This document shows positions 43,873-51,638 of a stretch of DNA of 64,000 nt, piece after piece. Position numbers and translations under genes: made by a program. This stretch comes from Chryseobacterium daecheongense (GTDB lineage Bacteria > Bacteroidota > Bacteroidia > Flavobacteriales > Weeksellaceae): NCBI RefSeq assembly GCF_003729955.1, contig NZ_RJTX01000001.1:124001-188000 (forward strand), read 5' to 3'. Numbering within the stretch: position 1 is the stretch's first letter; each line of letters starts with the position of its first letter. The notes beneath the pieces are model-generated. The model was not told the origin of the DNA. It was given only the letters and a program-made list of their open reading frames with translations, and did no database searches.

Positions 43873-44400
43873 ATGAACTTTTCAATTCAACCTGTTTTAG
43901 AAAATCAGGAATATCAATTAATCCCCTTACAGCAAGGGGATTTTGAATCTTTATACGAGGTAGCCTCCGATCCTAAAGTATGGGAACAGCATCCCAACAA
44001 AGAACGCTACAAAAAAGATGTTTTTGAAATCTTTTTCAAGGGCGCTATTGAAAGTAAAGGCGCATTCAAAATAACAAATAAAGCTTCCGGTGAAATACTG
44101 GGAAGCAGCCGTTATTATGATTTCAATGAAAATGACAGGAGTATTTTCGTAGGATATACCTTTTATGGAACCAACTCATGGGGAAAAGGAATTAATCCGC
44201 AGGTAAAGAAACTCATGCTGGATTATATCTTTCAATATGTGGATAAGGTATATTTCCATATCGGTGAAAATAACCTGCGTTCTCAGATTTCAATGGAAAG
44301 ATTGGGCGGAAAGAAGATTGCAGAGGAAGAGGTTGCTTATTTTGGAGAACCTGCCAAAACCAATTTTGTCTATGAAATAAAAAAAGAAAATTGGCTATAA
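43873..44400 (+). CDS. GNAT-family N-acetyltransferase (RimJ/RimL type)
   Basis: A 175-residue GNAT of the Acetyltransf_3 group, related to ribosomal protein N-acetyltransferases. The pattern includes FESLYEVASDPKVWEQHPN, GEILGSSRYYDFNENDR and the acetyl-CoA motif region WGKGINPQVKKLMLDYIF, ending with ENNLRSQISMERLGGKKI. The substrate is not predictable; candidates are protein N-termini, amines or antibiotics. It starts three bases after the DUF2911 stop codon and its stop codon overlaps the start of the cupin gene, so it belongs to a short operon. Confidence 0.9.
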   Translation: MNFSIQPVLENQEYQLIPLQQGDFESLYEVASDPKVWEQHPNKERYKKDVFEIFFKGAIESKGAFKITNKASGEILGSSRYYDFNENDRSIFVGYTFYGTNSWGKGINPQVKKLMLDYIFQYVDKVYFHIGENNLRSQISMERLGGKKIAEEEVAYFGEPAKTNFVYEIKKENWL

Positions 44401-44771
44401 TGAAAAAATATAAAATCCAGAAATCCCCCTTTGTAGTGCCCACTATAGACGGGAAATTAATTGAAGAGCATTGGGGAAACTCAACACAGAATTCCAATAT
44501 TTCTATTGCACATATGGTTGCACCACCGGATTGGAGTGAGCCGCATCAAACGCCTGAGTTTGATGAATTCACCATCATTATTTCAGGAAAAAAGCAATTT
44601 GAAATAGAAGGTGAAGTCGTTGTTCTTGAAAAGGGACAGAGCATTTTAGTGGAAAAAGGAGCCAGAGTACGCTACAGCAATCCGTTTTCTGAGGCTTGTG
44701 AATACATTTCAATCTGTTTGCCGGCTTTCTCTATTGAGCTGGTGCATAGAGAAGAGGAGGGAGTAGATTAA
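44400..44771 (+). CDS. Small cupin-domain protein
   Basis: A 123-residue single-domain cupin. Start chosen at 44400 (MKKYKIQKSPF), where the ATG overlaps the GNAT stop codon (TAATG); another in-frame ATG lies nine bases earlier. The barrel motifs are PHQTPEFDEFTIIISGKKQFEI and the second motif with VEKGARVRYSNP (given in parts), with only some of the usual metal-ligand histidines (E and H in the first motif). Cupins of this kind bind metals or small ligands; no enzymatic role is claimed. The next gene starts two bases after its stop codon. Confidence 0.85.
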   Translation: MKKYKIQKSPFVVPTIDGKLIEEHWGNSTQNSNISIAHMVAPPDWSEPHQTPEFDEFTIIISGKKQFEIEGEVVVLEKGQSILVEKGARVRYSNPFSEACEYISICLPAFSIELVHREEEGVD

Positions 44772-44772
44772 C

Positions 44773-45006
44773 ATGGCAACACAGATTTGTCCCAAGTGTA
44801 AAGAAAATTCCTTCACCTGGAGTGTGGAAGACGAAAACTCAGGTATTACCGATTGGGGATGCTATGAATGTGGATATCATGCTACTGAAAATGAATCCGA
44901 AGAATGGGTGTGTGAAAATTGCAAGGAGAAAACAAAAATCAGATTAAAAGATAGCGAAACAGAATATTGGTGGTGCTGTCGTTGTAATAAAATCGATAAA
45001 AAATAG
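44773..45006 (+). CDS. Small multi-cysteine zinc-ribbon-like protein
   Basis: A 77-residue protein with four cysteine clusters: C6-x2-C9, C30-x2-C33, C47-x2-C50 and C68-C69-x-C71. These pair up as two zinc ribbons. The remaining residues are acidic and Trp-rich (WSVEDENSGITDWGCYECGY). It starts right after the cupin stop codon (ATGs two bases later), so it is the tail of the ogt-DUF2911-GNAT-cupin series. Such proteins can act as adaptors or metal carriers; function here unknown. Confidence 0.75.
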   Translation: MATQICPKCKENSFTWSVEDENSGITDWGCYECGYHATENESEEWVCENCKEKTKIRLKDSETEYWWCCRCNKIDKK

Positions 45007-45079
45007 CTTTAAATTTTGAGGCTGTTTTTTGAATATTCATGAAATTATTTTGTAAGTTCGCCGCTTCAAAAATTAATCA

Positions 45080-45457
45080 ATGAAAAACAAATTATCCATT
45101 GTGTTATTGGCGGGGATTACACTTTCCACTACTTCATGTGCAACTATTTTTACAGGAACTAAAGATTCAATTTCCTTTACTTCAAATCCTGAAGGAGCTA
45201 AAGTATTTCATAAAGGAATTGAAAAATGTGTTACACCTTGTACTTTAGAAATCCAGAGATCATTAAGCAAACAGACGGTTACATTTGAAAAAGAAGGTTT
45301 TGCCAGTAAAGAAGTAAAGCTGACCAAGAATTTTAATGCAGTAACCTTATTAAATATTCTTTTCGGTGGCGCCATTGGCGTTGGAATTGATGCTGCATCT
45401 GGTTCTTTAACCAAATATTCTCCAAAAGCCTATACTGCTGAATTAGAAGCTAAATAA
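45080..45457 (+). CDS. PEGA-domain lipoprotein
   Basis: A 125-residue lipoprotein with lipobox TTSC (cysteine at residue 20) followed by the ATIFTGTKDSISFTS start common to small flavobacterial lipoproteins. A PEGA domain follows (SNPEGAKVFHKGIEKCVTPC, then TLEIQRSLSKQTVTFEKEGF), and the C-terminus contains a Gly-rich hydrophobic helix (TLLNILFGGAIGVGIDAASG). PEGA domains are surface-layer carbohydrate-recognition-like folds. It is probably anchored in the cell envelope. It has its own terminator. Confidence 0.85.
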   Translation: MKNKLSIVLLAGITLSTTSCATIFTGTKDSISFTSNPEGAKVFHKGIEKCVTPCTLEIQRSLSKQTVTFEKEGFASKEVKLTKNFNAVTLLNILFGGAIGVGIDAASGSLTKYSPKAYTAELEAK

Positions 45458-45482
45458 TTGCTGATAATAAAAGAGTTACAAT

Positions 45483-45520
45483 AAAAGTATCGGCTTCGCT
45501 TAAGCGAAGCCGATACTTTT
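45483..45520. terminator. Bidirectional terminator after the PEGA gene
   Basis: A 38-base perfect palindrome (AAAAGTATCGGCTTCGCTT and its complement) with T tracts on both outer sides, between convergent genes. Confidence 0.92.
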
Positions 45521-45531
45521 TTAATATAGAC

Positions 45532-46275
45532 TTATTTTAACATCTCTTTCAAGAACATCAGCGTATGATTCCAAGCTCTTTTTGCCATTACTTCATTGTA
45601 ATCCGGGGATTTCGGATCTGTGAATGTATGTTTGGAATGAGCATACGTGATAATCTGCCAATCTGCATTCCCTTCATTCATTTCTTTGATTAAATTATCA
45701 TAATCCTGTTGGGTAACGCTTTTATCATCGGCAGGGTTTTCAACCAGGATTTTCGGAGTGATAGGTCCGTTCTTTCTGGTTTGATCTTTAGCCAGGCTTC
45801 CATGAATGGAAACTACTCCCACAACAGGTAAATTCCCTCTTGCCGTTTCTAATGCACCGGTTCCTCCGAAGCAATACCCGATGACCGCAATTTTATCTGG
45901 AATAGCGCCTTGCTTCTTTAGCTGCTCCAAAGCCAGGGAAATCCGTTTCTGATAAGCTTCATAATTCTGTTTGTAATATCCGGAGCTTTTTGCAGCCGCT
46001 GCATTATCAGCCGGAATATTTCCTTCCCCATAGATATCCGCAATAAAAGCAATATAGCCTTGCTTTTCAAGATCTGCTGCCGCGGTTTTGGCTTCATCGT
46101 CTATTCCTTTCCATGCCGGTAAAATAAGAACTCCGGGAAGCTTTTTCCCTGCATTGGAAGTGACCATGCCATTGAGCTTTTGGGTGCCGTCCTGATAAGT
46201 GACCGTAGAAAGCTTCTGACTGAAAAGTGTTGCTGAACTCATAAGAAATACTGATAATAAAATTGAACGTATCAT
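45532..46275 (-). CDS. Exported dienelactone hydrolase-family protein
   Basis: A 247-residue alpha/beta hydrolase of the dienelactone hydrolase family, with a signal peptide (cleavage near TLFSQ, residue 20). The nucleophile is C135 in VIGYCFGGTGALE. The aspartate lies in ENPADDKSVT and the histidine in YAHSKHTFTDP. These proteins hydrolyse lactones or esters; the exported location suggests a periplasmic substrate. It is convergent with the PEGA gene. The true substrate cannot be stated. Confidence 0.88.
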   Translation of the reverse strand: MIRSILLSVFLMSSATLFSQKLSTVTYQDGTQKLNGMVTSNAGKKLPGVLILPAWKGIDDEAKTAAADLEKQGYIAFIADIYGEGNIPADNAAAAKSSGYYKQNYEAYQKRISLALEQLKKQGAIPDKIAVIGYCFGGTGALETARGNLPVVGVVSIHGSLAKDQTRKNGPITPKILVENPADDKSVTQQDYDNLIKEMNEGNADWQIITYAHSKHTFTDPKSPDYNEVMAKRAWNHTLMFLKEMLK

Positions 46276-46309
46276 ATCTTGTAATTTTAGTAAATATTAG
46301 CTGGTTTGC

Positions 46310-46413
46310 TTGTCATTCTGAATGTAGCGAAGCGCAATGAAGAATCTCAATTTATAATCTTAATCACATAGTTGTTCTAATGTTTTTAACATTAAAAGCT
46401 CTCGAAATGACAA
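46310..46413. repeat. Palindromic intergenic repeat, TTGTCATTCTGAA family, copy 2
   Basis: A 104-base element with ends TTGTCATTCTGAA and TCGAAATGACAA, the same ends as the copy at 17963-18021 read on the minus strand. An internal GAAGAATCT word is shared; a 45-base A+T-rich insert explains the greater length. It sits upstream of the hydrolase and downstream of the HAD gene. Confidence 0.8.
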
Positions 46414-46419
46414 ACAAAA

Positions 46420-46459
46420 AATCCTCATCTAAATTACTAAATAACTTACCATGAGGATT
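46420..46459 (-). terminator. Terminator of the HAD hydrolase gene
   Basis: Nine-bp arms AATCCTCAT (46420-46428) and ATGAGGATT (46451-46459) around a 22-base loop. On the minus strand a T tract follows, 26 bases past the HAD stop codon. Confidence 0.65.
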
Positions 46460-46484
46460 GTTAAATTGTTATAAATATGGCTGT

Positions 46485-47099
46485 CTATTCAAATTTTACA
46501 CCCAGGTTAGCCAGTTCATTTTCCAGATCGGTTTCAGGATGAATGTGGATGGTATTGAAGCCTAAAGTCTGGGCTGTTTCAATATTTTTCGCATTATCAT
46601 CTATGAAAACAGATTCCTGCGCCTGAATTTGATACCTTTCCAGCAAAACATACCAGATCTTCGGATCAGGTTTGATTAATTTCTCCGTTCCCGAAACCAC
46701 AATTTTTCCATTGAAAAGCTGGAAGAAATCATAATTCTCCAATGCATACGGAAAAGTCTCAGCGGACCAGTTGGTTAAACCGAACAGTTCATATTGAGTG
46801 TTTCCAAGCTTCCTCAGAACTTCTACATTATGTGGAATGTCACTCTTTAGCATAACAGTCCAATTATCATAATACGCTCTGATGTCTTTTTCCCATTCCG
46901 GGAATTTTTGAATCTGGATTTCAGTGCCTTCTGCAAGGCTTCTTCCTCTGTCCTGCTCCTCGTTCCATTCCTGTTGGGCGATATTCGTGAGAAAATATTC
47001 CATTTTTTCATCATCATTAAAGTAGTCTTTGAAAAAATATCTTGGATTCCAATCCATTAAAACCCCTCCGAAATCGAATACAATGTTTTTAATCTTCAT
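46485..47099 (-). CDS. HAD-family hydrolase (subfamily IA-like)
   Basis: A 204-residue protein, taking the ATG at 47099 (MKIKNIVFDFGGVLMDWNP); the earlier in-frame ATG at 47147 overlaps repeat-like sequence. The nucleophile-bearing motif is DFGGVLMDWNP; then come LTNWSAETFP (motif II) and the final acidic motif FIDDNAKNIETA. This is the YihX-like group, usually phosphatases on sugar or nucleotide phosphates. No neighbouring gene reveals the substrate. The upstream spacer contains a foldback element whose left end lies 32 bases from the start codon. Confidence 0.9.
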   Translation of the reverse strand: MKIKNIVFDFGGVLMDWNPRYFFKDYFNDDEKMEYFLTNIAQQEWNEEQDRGRSLAEGTEIQIQKFPEWEKDIRAYYDNWTVMLKSDIPHNVEVLRKLGNTQYELFGLTNWSAETFPYALENYDFFQLFNGKIVVSGTEKLIKPDPKIWYVLLERYQIQAQESVFIDDNAKNIETAQTLGFNTIHIHPETDLENELANLGVKFE

Positions 47100-47130
47100 T
47101 TGTAAATATTTTAATTTAGTGTATTTATTC

Positions 47131-47326
47131 AACCACAAAAGACACAAAAGTTTTTAATATATAAGTATTTTAAAGTAAAATATCTACTGGTGACAAAGTA
47201 CACACAAGTTATTTGAAAATCTGAGATTTTCATCTTATGTGAACTTTTATTTTCCATGTATTAAACTTTTAGAAACTCAAGTGTACTAACGTGTTCATAT
47301 CAAAATCTTTTGTGCCTTTTGTGGTT
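47131..47326. mobile_element. MITE-like foldback element
   Basis: A 196-base unit with 31-base terminal inverted repeats (left 47131-47161, right 47296-47326, four mismatches; the outer 20 bases AACCACAAAAGACACAAAAG match at 19 of 20). A central hairpin GAAAATC-TGA-GATTTTC lies at 47215-47231, with imperfect pairing extending outward, so most of the element could fold on itself. It has no open frame. It resembles a non-autonomous transposon or a fold-back repeat; no target-site duplication was verified. Confidence 0.6.
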
Positions 47327-47365
47327 ATAATTTTCTCAATCTTAGCCTTTACCTTATCCTCAACC

Positions 47366-47791
47366 TTATTTATAAAACTGATACTGTCCATTCTCAAAAT
47401 ACGCATTGATGTGCTGCAACCCGTTCGTCAGAATAATTTCTTTGGCTCCGATGATGGAATTATATCTGGCTGTCTGCTCAAATGTCTTCTCCGTTAATTT
47501 CACAGACGGAGCCTTGCATTCAACCAGAATCTTGGGCTGTGCTTTTTCTGTAACTAGAAGGTCGACTCTTTTCGTTAAACCGTTTAAAACGATCTTTTTT
47601 TCCGTGATCAGTGCAGACGTGGAATAGGACTTCACCGTAAGATAATAATGGATCCAGTGTTGCCGTACCCATTCTTCAGGAGTGAGCAAAAGGTAAGTTT
47701 TACGAATCAAATCATAAATAAAAAACTTATCTTTGTCTTTCTTGAATTTAAAATCAAAAGTTTCCTGAAAATTCAGTTTTGGAAGTTCCAT
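47366..47791 (-). CDS. Type I restriction HsdR N-terminal-like PD-(D/E)XK protein
   Basis: A 141-residue protein of the HSDR_N_2 type: a single PD-(D/E)XK nuclease-like fold with D77 in RVDLLV and E91-C-K93 in KILVECKAP, the active-site triad of this fold. It lacks the helicase and translocase domains of HsdR. The start codon is only seven bases from that of the divergent holA. The pairing with a DNA-polymerase clamp-loader gene suggests a role in DNA repair or replication, but this is inference, since no hsdM, hsdS or restriction system is present. Confidence 0.85.
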   Translation of the reverse strand: MELPKLNFQETFDFKFKKDKDKFFIYDLIRKTYLLLTPEEWVRQHWIHYYLTVKSYSTSALITEKKIVLNGLTKRVDLLVTEKAQPKILVECKAPSVKLTEKTFEQTARYNSIIGAKEIILTNGLQHINAYFENGQYQFYK

Positions 47792-47798
47792 TTATAAG

Positions 47799-48836
47799 AT
47801 GAAAGAATTAGATTTAATCCTCAAAAATATTAAAAATAAAGAAGTTTTACCTATTTATTTTTTCCACGGAGAAGAACCTTACTTCATTGATGTAGCTGTA
47901 AAAGCTCTTGAGCACGACTTTCTGGAAGAAGATGAAAAAGCTTTCAACCAGACGGTAGTATACGGAAAAGATACTTCTTACCAGGAAATTCTTTCATTGG
48001 CAAGACAGTTCCCGATGATGGGGGATAAGCAGGTGATCATCGTAAAGGAAGCCCAGGATTTAAAGCTGAATGAAGAGGAAAACAGGATCCTGGAATCGTA
48101 CGCGGAAAACCCCGTTCCTTCTACGGTATTGGTTTTTGCCCACAAGCATAAGAAACTGGACAGCCGTAAAAAAGCAGCCAAAGCATTAGACAAAGCCAAA
48201 GCACTTTTTCTGAGCGAATCCATCAAAGAAAATAATCTTCCGAAGTGGATTGCCGATGAATGCATCAGTCTCAATATCAAAACAGCCCCGAATATTTCCC
48301 ATCTTCTGGCAGAATATCTTGGAAACGATCTTTCAAGGATCGCCAATGAACTGAATAAGCTGAAGATCATTCTCAGAGAAGGAGAGGTTCTGGATGGGAC
48401 CATCATTGAGAACCATATCGGGATCAGTAAAGAATACAATGTTTTTGAGCTTCAGAAAGCGTTGGGAACAAAAAATGCGAATGCAGCGTTTAAAATTGCC
48501 CATTTTATGGGGAAGAATCCAAAGAACAATCCTTTTGTGATGATGTTGGCAAGCTTGTATAATTATTTTTCCAATGTGATTGTATACCAGACGATGATTG
48601 GGCAGCCGCCACAAACAATAGCTTCGCAAATGGGCATCAATCCTTATTTTATTAAAGATTATGCCGAAACCGCCAGATTATATCCTTTGAAACACGCCAC
48701 AAGAGTGATCTCTATTTTAAGGGAGTTTGATATGAAAGGAAAAGGATTGGGCGCCGTAAACATGAATGAAGCAGAACTCATCAAGGAGCTGGTGTACAAA
48801 ATTATTCATGTGGATAAGATTAAGATGAAAGTATAA
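47799..48836 (+). CDS. holA: DNA polymerase III delta subunit
   Basis: A 345-residue clamp-loader subunit. The N-terminal region has IYFFHGEEPYFIDVAVKAL, related to the ATPase fold but without functional Walker motifs, followed by the delta-specific region (EILSLARQFPMMGDKQVIIV, LLAEYLGNDLSRIANELNKL) and a C-terminal helical collar (NPFVMMLASLYNYFSNVIVY). It opens the beta clamp for loading on DNA. It is divergent from the PD-(D/E)XK protein with a seven-base gap. It probably has a promoter inside that neighbour's coding start. Confidence 0.95.
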   Translation: MKELDLILKNIKNKEVLPIYFFHGEEPYFIDVAVKALEHDFLEEDEKAFNQTVVYGKDTSYQEILSLARQFPMMGDKQVIIVKEAQDLKLNEEENRILESYAENPVPSTVLVFAHKHKKLDSRKKAAKALDKAKALFLSESIKENNLPKWIADECISLNIKTAPNISHLLAEYLGNDLSRIANELNKLKIILREGEVLDGTIIENHIGISKEYNVFELQKALGTKNANAAFKIAHFMGKNPKNNPFVMMLASLYNYFSNVIVYQTMIGQPPQTIASQMGINPYFIKDYAETARLYPLKHATRVISILREFDMKGKGLGAVNMNEAELIKELVYKIIHVDKIKMKV

Positions 48837-48837
48837 A

Positions 48838-48935
48838 GGTGAAAAGTGAATCGTCAATTGTGAAGGTATTGACAGCCGGCAATTCACTATTGATTCATTG
48901 ACATTTGACATATTAGATATTGACAAGTATCATTA
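48838..48935. repeat. Fold-back spacer of TCAATTGTGAA-type words
   Basis: GTGAATCGTCAATTGTGAA (48846-48864) faces TTCACTATTGATTC (48883-48896) as an imperfect inverted pair, with more related words (CATTGACATTTGACA, AGATATTGACA) after it. It lies between holA and trxB. Confidence 0.5.
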
Positions 48936-49009
48936 AAATAACTTTAAATAAAGACTAAAAATTACGAAATTAGCAGTCGTTAATTTTAAATTTTTTTGAA
49001 AAGAAAATT

Positions 49010-49951
49010 ATGGAGCAAAATATTTTAGATTGTGTGATCGTAGGATCCGGGCCTTCAGGTTTTACAGCGGCAATTTATGCTGCGAGAGCAGATTTGAAAC
49101 CTGAATTGTATACAGGGTTGGAACCGGGCGGACAATTAACCACTACCACGGAAGTAGACAATTTTCCGGGATATCCTGCCGGGATCACAGGTCCTGAAAT
49201 GATGATGGATTTACAGAAGCAGGCAGAAAGATTCGATACTAAAGTACATTACGAAATGATCACTAAAGTAGAGCTTTCTAAAGAAGTGGGCGGGGTTCAT
49301 AAATTATATGCAGGAAACAAAGAAATTTTTGCAAAAACCGTTATTATTTCTACCGGAGCTACGGCTAAATATCTAGGTCTTGATGATGAGAAAAAATATG
49401 CAGGAGGAGGTGTTTCTGCTTGTGCTACATGCGACGGTTTCTTCTATAAAGGGAAAGATGTAGTAGTAGTGGGAGCAGGAGATACGGCGGCGGAAGAAGC
49501 TACTTACCTTGCCAAGCTTTGTAAAAAAGTAACCATGCTGGTAAGAAAAGATGTGTTCAGAGCTTCCAAAGCAATGATTCACAGAGTGGAAAACACGCCG
49601 AATATTGAAGTGAAGTTCCACCATGAGTTAATCGGGATTGAAGGGGAGAACAGCCTTGTGGAAAGAGCAGTGGTGATCAACAACCAGACTCAGGAAACAT
49701 CTACGATAGATGTAGACGGAATCTTCATCGCGATCGGTCACAAACCGAATACGGATATCTTCGTAGGACAGATTAATCTGGATGAGAACGGATATATCCT
49801 TACAGAAAAAGGTTCTACAAGAACGAATCTTCCGGGAGTTTTTGCAGCAGGAGATGTTCAGGATCATATCTACAGACAGGCGATTACAGCGGCTGGAAGC
49901 GGATGTATGGCGGCAATGGATGCTGAAAAGTATTTAGCGGAATTACATTAA
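49010..49951 (+). CDS. trxB: Thioredoxin reductase
   Basis: A 313-residue flavoprotein. FAD-binding GSGPSGFTAAIYAARA is near the N-terminus, the redox-active pair CATC is in SACATCDGFFYKGK, and the NADPH Rossmann motif GAGDTAAEEATYLA follows. The C-terminal FAD motif is GVFAAGDVQDHIYRQAITAAG. It reduces thioredoxin with NADPH. It is a monocistronic unit followed by a terminator before crcB. Length and motifs fit low-molecular-weight bacterial TrxB. Confidence 0.97.
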   Translation: MEQNILDCVIVGSGPSGFTAAIYAARADLKPELYTGLEPGGQLTTTTEVDNFPGYPAGITGPEMMMDLQKQAERFDTKVHYEMITKVELSKEVGGVHKLYAGNKEIFAKTVIISTGATAKYLGLDDEKKYAGGGVSACATCDGFFYKGKDVVVVGAGDTAAEEATYLAKLCKKVTMLVRKDVFRASKAMIHRVENTPNIEVKFHHELIGIEGENSLVERAVVINNQTQETSTIDVDGIFIAIGHKPNTDIFVGQINLDENGYILTEKGSTRTNLPGVFAAGDVQDHIYRQAITAAGSGCMAAMDAEKYLAELH

Positions 49952-49969
49952 TATTCAACTTAAAAATAT

Positions 49970-49998
49970 AAAACGCACCTTATGGTGCGTTTGTTTTT
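49970..49998 (+). terminator. Terminator of trxB
   Basis: AAACGCACC (49971-49979), loop TTAT, GGTGCGTTT (49984-49992), then a T-rich tail. Same stem sequence as the terminator after carB. Confidence 0.85.
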
Positions 49999-50001
49999 GA
50001 T

Positions 50002-50370
50002 ATGAGAAATCTACTGTATATCTTCATCGGAGGCGGAGCAGGAAGTATATTGAGGTACCTGATCTCCAATTATACCCAGAAACTCTGGAACATCAGCTCG
50101 TTCCCGATGGGAACTTTCCTGGTGAATATTACGGGCTGTCTTCTGATCGGGTTTCTGACTTCGTATTTTATGAAGAACGATAATTCTTTGAAATTTCTTT
50201 TGATTACGGGGCTTTGCGGTGGCTACACTACTTTCTCCACCTTTTCTGCGGAAAATTATTCCTTATGGCAGAACCAGCAGTACGGAACTTTGTTTTTATA
50301 TGCAGGTTTAAGTGTTGTGTTGGGATTCTGTGCGGTGATTGCAGGGATGAAACTTCAAAGTATAGTATAA
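50002..50370 (+). CDS. crcB: Fluoride ion channel CrcB/Fluc
   Basis: A 122-residue four-helix membrane protein matching the Fluc family. It shows FIGGGAGSILRYLIS near the N-terminus, MGTFLVNITGCLLIGF, and the signature LCGGYTTFSTFSAE whose Phe and Thr residues line the dual fluoride path. It forms an antiparallel dimer that lets fluoride out of the cytoplasm. It starts a few bases after the trxB terminator. No fluoride riboswitch is visible in the short spacer. Confidence 0.95.
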   Translation: MRNLLYIFIGGGAGSILRYLISNYTQKLWNISSFPMGTFLVNITGCLLIGFLTSYFMKNDNSLKFLLITGLCGGYTTFSTFSAENYSLWQNQQYGTLFLYAGLSVVLGFCAVIAGMKLQSIV

Positions 50371-50445
50371 TGTCTTCCAATCATGTTAATTGTTTTTGCT
50401 TCTTAAATCAAATCGAAGTGGCCCTTCAATCTAATAAAAACAAAT

Positions 50446-50476
50446 AATCCCCAACCTGAGAAGGGGATTTCTTTTT
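50446..50476 (+). terminator. Terminator after crcB
   Basis: AATCCCC (50446-50452) and GGGGATT (50463-50469) around a ten-base loop, followed by CTTTTT. It lies at the 3' end of the convergent GLPGLI gene. Confidence 0.75.
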
Positions 50477-51272
50477 AATCTAAAAGGTTATTTTCTTTTA
50501 TTTTAATTGACTCTTGCCTTTCAATTTTAATTTCCTTTCCGTCTGGTCCTATTGCTTTGTATTTGGATTCATAATTGCCCGCATTAGGATCTATAACATA
50601 CTCTTTTCTTTTTTTTAAGAACTGAGATTTATTTACATCATATACTGAAGCATATTTAAGAGGTTCAATCAATTCTTTTGCTTTTACAATTTCAACGGCA
50701 TCTATCTTTATTGTTTTTTCTTCGTTGTAAACTTCTAAAATTAACCCATCTAATCCTTTAAACCTAAAAGGACCTTCAGGTATAGGTATTGATGAGGTAT
50801 ACCAAGCATAATATACTTTTCCTGTATCAGATATTACCTTTGCTAATTTACATGGATATGAGAGGATTATTTTTTGTTTATCTTTTATAAGTTCCCATTT
50901 TAGGTTAGGTTCTTCATATCTGTATAAATCTTTTCTCCCTATTGGAAGTGTAACAATTATTTTATCTCCGTCTTTATAAGTACTACTCTTAGATTTTGGA
51001 TAACTGCTTATGGGTAGCTGTCCATAATTTCCCCGATTATTCTTTAGATAATCATAAAAAGCCTTTGCAGTTTCATCTGCATAAATAGATCTGCCTGTAT
51101 TACATAATAATGTATAACTAAACACAGAGGTTTCATTTTCATTTTTTAATAGAGTAGAGTCAGATGCCATAATCATATAATAACGAACTTTCAAATCAGA
51201 TAAATCATTCTTTTTTTGAGAAAAGAATATAGTGTATGATACAGCACAAATGAGAAACAATATTTTTTTCAT
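50475..51272 (-). CDS. GLPGLI-family exported protein
   Basis: A 265-residue protein with a signal peptide (cleavage near FFSQ, residue about 19). The family motif appears as GLDGLILEVY in GPFRFKGLDGLILEVYNEEK (near residue 175). These proteins occur only in Bacteroidota, are often in multiple copies, and have no proven function; an outer-membrane or periplasmic place is expected. The C-terminus is basic. The gene is followed on the same strand, upstream by nine bases, by another small secreted protein, so they likely form a two-gene operon. Confidence 0.88.
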   Translation of the reverse strand: MKKILFLICAVSYTIFFSQKKNDLSDLKVRYYMIMASDSTLLKNENETSVFSYTLLCNTGRSIYADETAKAFYDYLKNNRGNYGQLPISSYPKSKSSTYKDGDKIIVTLPIGRKDLYRYEEPNLKWELIKDKQKIILSYPCKLAKVISDTGKVYYAWYTSSIPIPEGPFRFKGLDGLILEVYNEEKTIKIDAVEIVKAKELIEPLKYASVYDVNKSQFLKKRKEYVIDPNAGNYESKYKAIGPDGKEIKIERQESIKIKENNLLD

Positions 51273-51281
51273 TCTACTAAT

Positions 51282-51638
51282 TTAAACTCTTTCTTTTACC
51301 TTAGATGTATACAATTCGTTAAATGTAAAAGTAGTAACTGGTTTTTCTCCATGTAATTTGCAAATTTGATTATTCATAGTAACTACTTCATCCATATAAT
51401 CTTCATATTGGTCATCGGTCATATTTTGTATTGCAATATCAGAAGTCATATTAAATGTCCATCCACAAGTGGATTGATAAAGATAATGCCATTGTATTTC
51501 TCCGAAAACTTTTCTGATTTTTGCAATTTTTAAATTATTTGAATTGGGGAAATCAATAGAATTCGATTTGACTTCTTTGTTTTTGGCGCTTACTAGTCCA
51601 GCAACTCCTAAAGTTGCAATTACTAAAATTTTTTTCAT
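51282..51638 (-). CDS. Small exported protein of unknown function
   Basis: A 118-residue protein with a signal peptide (MKKILVIATLGVAGLVSA, cleavage near residue 18). The mature part has two cysteines (in YQSTCGWTFN and NNQICKLHGEK) and a helical middle. The GLPGLI gene starts nine bases after its stop codon, so they may be coexpressed. I do not recognise a family; Chryseobacterium-type genomes contain many short secreted proteins like it. Real-gene status is supported by the signal peptide and spacing. Confidence 0.7.
   Translation of the reverse strand: MKKILVIATLGVAGLVSAKNKEVKSNSIDFPNSNNLKIAKIRKVFGEIQWHYLYQSTCGWTFNMTSDIAIQNMTDDQYEDYMDEVVTMNNQICKLHGEKPVTTFTFNELYTSKVKERV

Noticed and set aside
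47366..47791. Restriction-modification system
   Set aside because: Only an HsdR N-terminal-type domain is present; no methyltransferase, specificity or helicase gene is nearby.
49952..50001. Fluoride riboswitch before crcB
   Set aside because: The spacer is 50 bases and is occupied by the trxB terminator; no riboswitch core can fit.
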